NCBI RefSeq assembly: GCF_001908095.1
Contig: NZ_MKGR01000010.1
Coordinates: forward strand, 1-64,000
Direction of reading: 5' to 3'
Length of the DNA: 64,000 nucleotides
Origin: Xenorhabdus thuongxuanensis
Lineage (GTDB): Bacteria; Pseudomonadota; Gammaproteobacteria; Enterobacterales; Enterobacteriaceae
The translations under genes and the position numbers were made by a program. This document shows, one piece after another, positions 27,279-34,366 of the stretch (positions are counted from its first letter, which is position 1; the number at the start of each line of letters is the position of its first letter). The notes beneath the pieces are model-generated. The model worked only from the letters and a program-made list of their open reading frames with translations, was not told the DNA's origin and ran no database searches.

Positions 27279-28052
27279 ATGAAAAAAATTTTGAGTCTGT
27301 TACTGGCAAGTGCAACTGTCCTTGCTATTTCTGCTCCTGGATATGCCGGCAAAGATTTTGACGCCATAAAAGCCTCTGGCATCTTTAAGATTGGCACGGA
27401 AGGCACTTATCCTCCTTTTACCTACCACGATGCCAGCAATCAATTAGTCGGCTTTGATGTGGATATCGCACGGGAAATCGCACAGCGTTTGCATGTCAAA
27501 CCTGAATTTATGGAAGTCAAATGGGATGGTTTGATTGCCGGATTGGATGCTAAACGTTTTGACGCTATTATCAACCAGGTTGGTGTCACCCCAGAACGGG
27601 CAGCGAAATACAGTTTTTCCATTCCTTACACGACTTCTCAGGTTGTGTTGATCACCCGTAACGATAACAGTGATATTAAAACCTTCGCGGATATTAAAGG
27701 CAAACGCTCAGCCCAATCACTGACCAGCAATTACGGGCAATTGGCAACGTCTTACGGCGCTAGCTTGGTCAGTACAGATGGTTTTAACCAGGCCATTGAT
27801 TTGGTCGCTACCGGACGCGCTGATGCCACACTCAATGATCGCCTGTCATTCCTTGACTTCAAAAAACAGCGCCCTAATGCACCAGTAAAAATTGTTGCCC
27901 AGCAAACCGATGCGAGTAAATCAGCAGTCTTACTGCGTAAAGGAGATGCTGAGTTACTGGAAGCAGTTAATAAAGCCCTGCAAGAGATAAAGGATGACGG
28001 TACATATGCCCGTATCTCTGAGAACTATTTTGGCGTGGATATTTCCAAATAA
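27279..28052 (+). CDS. Periplasmic amino-acid binding protein (second copy)
   Basis: 257-residue SBP_bac_3 protein with a signal peptide ending near GYAG. It shares GTEGTYPPFTYHDASNQLVG, GFDVDIAREIAQRL and ATGRADATLNDRLSFLDFKK with the first copy at 24848 nearly position for position. Two binding proteins feeding one permease/ATPase would widen the substrate range. Cystine or another polar amino acid is likely, but not proven by sequence. It ends at a strong terminator. Confidence 0.88.
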   Translation: MKKILSLLLASATVLAISAPGYAGKDFDAIKASGIFKIGTEGTYPPFTYHDASNQLVGFDVDIAREIAQRLHVKPEFMEVKWDGLIAGLDAKRFDAIINQVGVTPERAAKYSFSIPYTTSQVVLITRNDNSDIKTFADIKGKRSAQSLTSNYGQLATSYGASLVSTDGFNQAIDLVATGRADATLNDRLSFLDFKKQRPNAPVKIVAQQTDASKSAVLLRKGDAELLEAVNKALQEIKDDGTYARISENYFGVDISK

Positions 28053-28070
28053 ATTTTTCTTTACCTGAGA

Positions 28071-28103
28071 ATAAGGCGGTATTTTTATAAAACCGCCTTA
28101 TTT
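28071..28103 (+). terminator. Terminator of the ABC importer operon
   Basis: AATAAGGCGGT (28071-28081) and ACCGCCTTATT (28093-28103) form a perfect 11-bp stem 18 bases past the second binding-protein stop. Confidence 0.85.
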
Positions 28104-28271
28104 ATATTAAAAAACGCCCCCTTCATAAATCTTCATTATTTATTAATAGCAATTAATATAGTTAAATACAGTAAAGTATTTAACCAAATACTATAAAAAG
28201 AAAATTTATACCCCAATCAACTACAACATTATAGTTGGTACATACACTTAGGTTGCTCCATGAGATCTTCT

Positions 28272-29426
28272 TCAATCCGGTATTACATGCGACAAGATTA
28301 ATTCATCACTGGGATTATAAATAAAAAACTCACCTTTCATCAGAATTTGGGCATTTCGTTGCGCGCTCGCATACGTTATATGCTCACCATCATGAGTGGT
28401 GCTAAACTCGGATATTCCAGACAAATGCTCAATCCGTACAGTAGCGTTGCCGTTAATTCTCTCCGAATAATAAATATGACTGGCAACAGTTCCAAGGAAA
28501 CAGCAAGCAGCAGCTAGACAACACCCACCGGATAGCGCAATAGAGAGATGAACATCTTTGGGAGTAAGGTATCTGATATTAATATTCCCTTCGGATAAAG
28601 GAGGAGCAATAATGGCAACTTTGGGATGAGTGATAGATTCGCTTAACTCCTTTTCATTCATCACTGCGCCATCTTTCTTACGAATTCCCATTTTAATCCC
28701 CATCTCTATCCTGATTTCCATGATTTTCTCTTGTAATACTTTATTATGCTTAATTTCATCGGGATTTTCGTAACCTGTAATCCCTAAACTTTCTGCGTTG
28801 ATAATAATCATTGGTACAGCAACATCGATGCAAGTGACTGGAATACCATTAACTTTGTCAATCAAGTTTCCTGTCGGAAAAAGAGCTTTTGTTTTTGAAC
28901 ATGCGGGATCTTCAAATGACACATTAACTTCTGGGAAATCACCAATAACGCCAGGTATATGTGCCAGTTGGTATTTAGGCGCTACATTCGCCATCGTGCA
29001 CACAATATTCTTATTGGTATTTGTATTAAAAATACTTAATTTCCCATCAGGCATTAACCATTTTTCTTCCGGCAGATCTCTTATCACCAAGGGTATTGAT
29101 GAAGTCATATTTCCGCAATTAATCTCCCACGATACGGTACTACTCTCTTTTTCAAGTTGTGCAAAAGTACTTATCACCTGTTTAGATTGATAATCGATAT
29201 CAATGATAAAGGCTTTGTTGCTGGTGGTTATTCCCCTGCCTAATCCTTGTAGTTGTTTATTATTTTCATTTCTTCCTTCCAGGGGAACTCCCATTATATG
29301 CCTGAGGATCTCTTCCTTAAGTTCTTTTTTTTCTGGCAAATCTTTTTGTAGTAAAACGATACCGGTTGAAGTTCCACCTCTCACATAATAGAGAGGAATT
29401 CGAATGGGAAAAGATAGTTTTTTCAT
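28272..29426 (-). CDS. PrpF-family isomerase
   Basis: 384 residues of the PrpF (diaminopimelate-epimerase-fold) family, which includes aconitate and methylaconitate isomerases. Seen are the N-terminal YYVRGGTSTGIVL, the conserved lysine in TTSNKAFIIDID, the cysteine of NCGNMTSSIPLVI and a Cys-rich GGCCLAAACCF segment near the C terminus. The first motif has Thr where PrpF usually has Lys (GGTSKG), so its substrate may differ. It lies 18 bases after a fatty-acid-hydroxylase-like gene on the same strand. No acnD/prpC genes are near, so a methylcitrate role is unlikely. Possibly tied to the biosynthetic cluster that begins 1.4 kb away. Confidence 0.75.
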   Translation of the reverse strand: MKKLSFPIRIPLYYVRGGTSTGIVLLQKDLPEKKELKEEILRHIMGVPLEGRNENNKQLQGLGRGITTSNKAFIIDIDYQSKQVISTFAQLEKESSTVSWEINCGNMTSSIPLVIRDLPEEKWLMPDGKLSIFNTNTNKNIVCTMANVAPKYQLAHIPGVIGDFPEVNVSFEDPACSKTKALFPTGNLIDKVNGIPVTCIDVAVPMIIINAESLGITGYENPDEIKHNKVLQEKIMEIRIEMGIKMGIRKKDGAVMNEKELSESITHPKVAIIAPPLSEGNINIRYLTPKDVHLSIALSGGCCLAAACCFLGTVASHIYYSERINGNATVRIEHLSGISEFSTTHDGEHITYASAQRNAQILMKGEFFIYNPSDELILSHVIPD

Positions 29427-29444
29427 ATTATTACCATGAATAAG

Positions 29445-30194
29445 TTAGTTTTTCTTTAATGGCCTTATTATAGATTCAAACATATCTACCTCTCGTTGAT
29501 AGGCCAACCCATAATTCCAGTCTCTCTTAAAGGTTTCTTTATGATAAGTTTTAAATAACCTATCCCAAATAGAAAATATAAACGCATAGTTAGCATTGTT
29601 ATTTTTATATTCTTTATCATGATGAGGTTCGTGGAATCGTGGAGTTGTAATTAAATAAGAGAGTTTTTCTTCAAATTTAATTGAAAACTTTAATTTTGAA
29701 TGATGAAAAATAGCAATAACAAAACTGATAATAGAGTGAAGTAGAATAGCCTCTATCGATATTCCCAATAGCCAAATAATGATAACATTAAAAAAAACAT
29801 GGAAAACTAATTCCATAAAATGTATTCTAAGCCCTGTTGTTGCATCCAAAATTTCATCAAGATGATGAATTTCATGAAACTTCCACATAAATTTATTTTT
29901 GTGGCTAATACGATGAAAAAGATATCCAGAAAAATCAAGAATGATAATACCTATTACTGTAGAAAGAATTGTTCCTGCATGGGATAATATATGCGTTAAA
30001 GAATGGGTGCTTGCATAAACAACAAGAGGCACAAGAAACAGAAATGAAATTATTTTTGTTAATAAAAAATTGAAAAAATTATTCTTCCAATGGCAGTTAT
30101 AAACATCCGATATGTAATTTTTCCTTATATAAAAGACAATATCAAAAATAAAAAAGAATAAAAACCACAACACAAGAAAGAAATTAATCATCAT
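29445..30194 (-). CDS. Sterol desaturase / fatty acid hydroxylase family protein
   Basis: 249-residue membrane di-iron oxygenase. Several hydrophobic helices surround the histidine clusters HRISHKNKFMWKFHEIHH (about residues 93-110) and the later FHEPHHDKE (about 188). These histidines bind the two irons. Family members hydroxylate or desaturate lipids, sterols and carotenoids. It is the first gene of a two-gene leftward unit with the PrpF-like gene. The coding sequence is strikingly AT-rich, more so than the core genes nearby, which suggests acquisition. The substrate is not predictable. Confidence 0.82.
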   Translation of the reverse strand: MMINFFLVLWFLFFFIFDIVFYIRKNYISDVYNCHWKNNFFNFLLTKIISFLFLVPLVVYASTHSLTHILSHAGTILSTVIGIIILDFSGYLFHRISHKNKFMWKFHEIHHLDEILDATTGLRIHFMELVFHVFFNVIIIWLLGISIEAILLHSIISFVIAIFHHSKLKFSIKFEEKLSYLITTPRFHEPHHDKEYKNNNANYAFIFSIWDRLFKTYHKETFKRDWNYGLAYQREVDMFESIIRPLKKN

Positions 30195-30376
30195 ACTCCC
30201 TAGATATAAATATACATAATCATAAGAAAGGAAAAATATATTTCATATACATTCAATAAAACATAAACAAGGGGTATATTTTTAGTAATTGATAGTTAAA
30301 TATCAATATAACCATCTAATTATACTGTCTTTTATTTATTTTTCAGAAAAAAACTGAAGCAGTTATTAGGAGGTTC

Positions 30377-30517
30377 ATGACTATACCTGCTAATACCCTC
30401 AATACTGGTTGCCCAACTCTATTGGAGATCACTTCTGGAGCGCGACTCTTGGATTCAAGGTGTTATGTTGGATGTAGACGGAAAGGATTTTCCTTGCAAA
30501 ATATTATTTCTTTATAG
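30377..30517 (+). other. Small ORF (46 residues) or decayed methyltransferase fragment
   Basis: In the 672-base gap between the hydroxylase and AraC genes an ATG follows AGGAGG at a spacing of only 3 bases. It encodes MTIPANTLNTGCPTLL and then GARLLDSRCYVGCRRKGFSL, with three cysteines. The second part looks like a mutated SAM-methyltransferase motif I (GARxLDxGCGxG), so it may be a fragment rather than a functional peptide. The rest of the gap (30195-30376 and 30518-30811) shows nothing I can name. Confidence 0.25.
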
Positions 30518-30827
30518 GAGATATAACCATTGAAGTCATGACCCTTATCTGCTTATTTCTTGCGACAGTAGTAAAACTAAAGAACATTATTTGTTACGCT
30601 CTTCTTAAATTTTATATAAACAGAAACTATGGAATATAACATTTAATTCCCCAAAGATAGATAAGACAATATTGTTGCTAGTCGTTATATTATCCCAAAG
30701 AAACTTAATCAGTCAGACAACTCATAATTATTTTCATCCATAATATTATAAATACACTGACAAAGATCACATAACATTTTAAAAATACTAGACAATTATA
30801 TATTCAATGTTGGATAAGAATAAAATC

Positions 30828-30846
30828 AATAATAATTCTTATTATC
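30828..30846 (+). promoter_or_regulatory. Fur-like box upstream of the AraC regulator
   Basis: AATAATAATTCTTATTATC agrees with the consensus GATAATGATAATCATTATC at 14 of 19 positions by eye. GATAAGAAT (30813-30821) adds a further half site. It lies 20 bases before the AraC start, over the likely promoter, so the regulator and exporter are probably repressed by iron. Confidence 0.5.
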
Positions 30847-30866
30847 ACTTGTGATGAGCTAAAACG

Positions 30867-31904
30867 ATGAATGTGATTTCAAAAAAATCAACTAAAAACA
30901 TCAGTAAAAAACAACCTATTGATTGTAAAGTTAATCTTGTGACACAAAATTTGCATTCCGATTCAGAATGCCGAAATATGGGTTGGTACAATATTTATCT
31001 CCCAAAACAACAGGGACAAAGTAACTTTCGTTGCTTTAATATTAGTAAAGAAATTTACTTCACCAAAAGCTACTATTACGGAAAAGAACCTCTGTTTTCT
31101 AAGAGTAACTACCTTTATGACACTACTCTTATGATCTTTGGCCTGAAAGGAAAAAGTCATCTAGGTTTCTCAGCAACACAATTAAACCACACGATCAGTG
31201 CAGGAGATATTTGGTTATTTAATCTTCATCATCTTCATAACCCTGCATTATATCGCCTTAGCACACCGAATCTCCGACATGAAATGGCCGTTCTCAAATT
31301 TCCTACAGAACGTTTAAAACGCGCCTTTTCAGCTAATGATAAACAACTTATGTCAATCTTTAATCTGGAGGTGTCCCATGTGGCAATACAACAGGATAAT
31401 GATGAATGGATTGCTCCTCTGGTCGAGAACCCACTTAGAACCCCTTTTGATCGGATAAAAGCAGAGGGCAGGGCCCTAGAACTCATTTCACACTGGTTAC
31501 TTCCTCTCGGGCAATATATTTCCATCACCTCAAAAAATCATTCAGACCCATGTTGTTATCAAAGTACTGCGGTAGAAAAAGCTCGCGAGATCCTGATAGC
31601 TGAACTGACTAATCCTCCAACCTTGTACGATTTGGCAAAACAAGTGGGAATGAGTCATACTCGGCTTAATCAGAATTTTAAAAGAAATTATGGAAAAACT
31701 GTTTTTGACTGGCTAAGAGGATATAGGCTACAGCTTGCAAAAACGTATCTTCAAGATAGACAATATAGTATCACTTTTATAGCACATTTATGTGGTTTCA
31801 GCAGCACCAGCCATTTCATACAAACATTTCGTCAACATGAAGGTTGCACCCCTGTTACCTATCGAACCAATTATCTCAGTAAGGAAGTGTATCATGTTGA
31901 TTAA
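30867..31904 (+). CDS. AraC-family regulator, PchR-like
   Basis: 345-residue transcription factor. A variable N-terminal sensor domain is followed by a C-terminal AraC DNA-binding domain with two helix-turn-helices: LYDLAKQVGMSHTRLNQNF and ITFIAHLCGFSSTSHFIQTF. The layout is that of siderophore regulators such as PchR or YbtA. It has a Fur-like box just upstream and overlaps the start of an MFS exporter by 11 bases. It is the natural candidate to control the adjacent sulfur/pyrroline cluster, perhaps in response to its product or a metal complex. No TonB-dependent receptor gene is seen in the window. Confidence 0.87.
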   Translation: MNVISKKSTKNISKKQPIDCKVNLVTQNLHSDSECRNMGWYNIYLPKQQGQSNFRCFNISKEIYFTKSYYYGKEPLFSKSNYLYDTTLMIFGLKGKSHLGFSATQLNHTISAGDIWLFNLHHLHNPALYRLSTPNLRHEMAVLKFPTERLKRAFSANDKQLMSIFNLEVSHVAIQQDNDEWIAPLVENPLRTPFDRIKAEGRALELISHWLLPLGQYISITSKNHSDPCCYQSTAVEKAREILIAELTNPPTLYDLAKQVGMSHTRLNQNFKRNYGKTVFDWLRGYRLQLAKTYLQDRQYSITFIAHLCGFSSTSHFIQTFRQHEGCTPVTYRTNYLSKEVYHVD

Positions 31905-33108
31905 ATTACCGACTCATTATCTTTCATTATTTCCTCTGATGATAATGCTTCTTGGGAACGCTATAGCACACAGTCTATTTATGATTGGTTTCCCAATTAT
32001 AGGGCGCACTATGGGAATCAATGAATTGTTGACAGGAACATTACTTTCTGTTTCTGCTTTCAGCATGATGATTTTTGCTCCCTTCTGGGGCCGCTATACA
32101 GATAAATATGGGCAAAAAGCGCCTGTAGTCATCGGAATTGTGAGCACTGCATTATTTCTGATATTAACTGCTGGGGTGATCAAATTTCACACATCCCTTG
32201 AACTTACTATCCCACTGCTTTTTTCCTTGTTCTTGCTGTTAAAACTGACTCAATCTATTGGTGTTGCAGGACTTATGCCCAGCGCACAAGCGTATGTTGT
32301 AAACCAAACTTCACACCACGAACGTCTTTCAGGAATGGGGGTTATTGGAGCAACATTTGGCTTTGGCAGCATTATCGGTGGCTATCTTGCAATGAGTTCC
32401 GGCATAACACAATTTCCATCAGCGCTGTTTATTTTGGGGGTAATTATGCTCATCATTAGCTTGGGGCATCGTTTTTTGAAAACACGTCCACTATCCCATG
32501 CACCACAGAATACCATACTCCCTTGTTCTTCATACCCCCAGCCACACAACTCGATTTTACCCTTTGCTTTAATAACATTCTGCGTCTTACTGGTTTATGG
32601 CATGCTCCAGCAGACCACCGGTCTCAGATTACAAGATCAACTTGGGTTTTCTACTCAAGAGGCTTTAAAAGGAAGTGGGGAACTGTTGACTTCATCCATG
32701 ATCAGTATGGCAGCAGGACAAGTTATATTCACTAATTTCACTACTAAGTACGCAGGTCGACTCATGATCATTGGATTTTTCTTCGGTTTGTTGAGTCTGA
32801 TATATCTTGCGATAAGCAACACCTATATTTGTATGCTGATTGCGATGGTTTGTCTGGGAGGCGCCATGAGTTTGATTATTCCTGCCAACCTTACGTTGCT
32901 GAGTCAGGCCGTCGGTGAAAAACATCAGGCTTATGCAGCCTCAATTAATTTGATCGGCAAGGGACTAGGATGGGCTGCCGGACCTGTTATGGGAGTTATA
33001 TTTTATCAATATACACCGACCCTACCTGTCTGGTTCTCAATGATATTCTTCCTTGTAGCACTAGGTATTGTGATTTATCAGCGAAAAAACAGGCTGATTT
33101 TACAATAA
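31894..33108 (+). CDS. MFS exporter co-transcribed with the AraC regulator
   Basis: About 404 residues with 12 predicted membrane helices. The first loop carries the MFS signature APFWGRYTDKYGQKAP near residue 61. I use the ATG at 31894 (MLIKLPTHYLS), which overlaps the AraC stop; an earlier in-frame start would put a non-membrane extension inside the AraC gene. Pairing with a PchR-like regulator and a Fur-like site suggests export of a metallophore or drug. It ends head-to-head with the biosynthetic operon. Confidence 0.87.
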   Translation: MLIKLPTHYLSLFPLMIMLLGNAIAHSLFMIGFPIIGRTMGINELLTGTLLSVSAFSMMIFAPFWGRYTDKYGQKAPVVIGIVSTALFLILTAGVIKFHTSLELTIPLLFSLFLLLKLTQSIGVAGLMPSAQAYVVNQTSHHERLSGMGVIGATFGFGSIIGGYLAMSSGITQFPSALFILGVIMLIISLGHRFLKTRPLSHAPQNTILPCSSYPQPHNSILPFALITFCVLLVYGMLQQTTGLRLQDQLGFSTQEALKGSGELLTSSMISMAAGQVIFTNFTTKYAGRLMIIGFFFGLLSLIYLAISNTYICMLIAMVCLGGAMSLIIPANLTLLSQAVGEKHQAYAASINLIGKGLGWAAGPVMGVIFYQYTPTLPVWFSMIFFLVALGIVIYQRKNRLILQ

Positions 33109-33120
33109 ACTAATCATCAT

Positions 33121-33153
33121 GAGGGCTCTGAAACAGATTGGAATAGAGCCCTC
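33121..33153. terminator. Hairpin between convergent MFS and dehydrogenase genes
   Basis: GAGGGCTCT (33121-33129) and AGAGCCCTC (33145-33153) form a 9-bp stem in the 53-base gap between convergent genes. There is no clear T run, so termination strength is uncertain. Confidence 0.6.
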
Positions 33154-33161
33154 GGAGAACA

Positions 33162-34328
33162 CTACACATCAACAATAATAGGTGCGCCCTGTTTGATTAA
33201 AGAGTTAGCAATAATATTACGATGGATTTCAGATGTTCCATCGATAATTCTGAATAACCGTGCATCGCGATAAAAACTTTCTATTAAATGCCCGTCATGG
33301 CAACCTGAAGCGCCAAAAATCTGAACGGCATGATCGGCAACTCTCCCCAGCAGCTCGGTAACAAACACTTTCAGCATCGAAATTTCTTCACGACACGATT
33401 CTCCCTTATCCATTCGTCTAGCTGTTTCCCACAACAATGCTCGCGCCACCCGAATCTCAATAGCACAATCTGCAAGTATGTATCGAATATTCCCAGTTTC
33501 AACAATAGGTTTTCCAAATTGGTGACGTTGCTTGGCATGTTCTGTCATCAGATCAAGTAAACGCACACATTTACCCAGACCACGTGCAGCAACTTTCGCA
33601 AGACGTGCCCTTCCCAGAGTTTGACATAATATTTTAAATCCTTGATTCATCTCACCCAGTAAGGAGTCTTCTTCCACATGAATTTGATTAAATATCAGTT
33701 CATTATGGCTAGTGCCAATAAATCCCATCATATTAAAACTCTTCCCGAGAGAGAAGCCAGGCACATTTTTGTCTACTAAAAACAGAGAAATCCCTTTCGC
33801 CCCCAGTTCAGGAGCCGTTTTCGCTGCCACAATAAAATAGTCTGAGTATTCGGCATCACTGATATACGCTTTTCGGCCATTAAGCACCCACCCCTGATCG
33901 CTCTTAGTTGCACAGGTCTTAATGGAAGCTGCATCAGATCCAGCCTCAAGCTCAGAAACAGCTAGCGAGCACCAACGCTTTCCCTTCAGTGCTGGAAATA
34001 AGTATCGTTCCTGTTGAGCCGCTGTACCCAGCATCAGACATTCATAGATATTTCCCGTTGCCCGCCTGATTAGAACATCTTTTGTCACCCCCAATTGTTC
34101 CTGAATGAGTACATTTTCAAATGTACTCAGTCCGACACCGCCATACTTAGAATCAATATTGGTCGCAAACAACTTTGATTCCTGCCCCAATCTCATCAGA
34201 GTCCTGGCTTGCTCCGGCTCAATTCCTCCCTGTTGAGTCACCGTGTTTTCCAATGACACAAGGTGTTCCCAAGTAAAGCGACGTGCTTTTTCGACCAGCA
34301 CATGCTGGTCTAGTGTTAACTGAGTCAT
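33162..34328 (-). CDS. Acyl-CoA dehydrogenase of the biosynthetic cluster
   Basis: FAD enzyme of about 388 residues. The central strand motif LAVSELEAGSDAASIKT (about residue 122) and the C-terminal DGTSEIHRNIIANSL are the two ACAD signatures. The catalytic base, Glu in most short/medium-chain enzymes (YEGT), appears as Asp here (IIDGTSEIH), so kinetics or substrate may be unusual. It is the last gene of the ten-gene leftward operon. A likely role is to make the alpha,beta-unsaturated thioester that the PigD-like enzyme attacks. It could instead act on an amino-acyl carrier, like PigA, but no carrier protein of that type is present. The ATG at 34328 follows AAGGA. Confidence 0.85.
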   Translation of the reverse strand: MTQLTLDQHVLVEKARRFTWEHLVSLENTVTQQGGIEPEQARTLMRLGQESKLFATNIDSKYGGVGLSTFENVLIQEQLGVTKDVLIRRATGNIYECLMLGTAAQQERYLFPALKGKRWCSLAVSELEAGSDAASIKTCATKSDQGWVLNGRKAYISDAEYSDYFIVAAKTAPELGAKGISLFLVDKNVPGFSLGKSFNMMGFIGTSHNELIFNQIHVEEDSLLGEMNQGFKILCQTLGRARLAKVAARGLGKCVRLLDLMTEHAKQRHQFGKPIVETGNIRYILADCAIEIRVARALLWETARRMDKGESCREEISMLKVFVTELLGRVADHAVQIFGASGCHDGHLIESFYRDARLFRIIDGTSEIHRNIIANSLIKQGAPIIVDV

Positions 34329-34366
34329 CACTCATTCCTTCTGACATCCAGATAAATTCAGATGAT

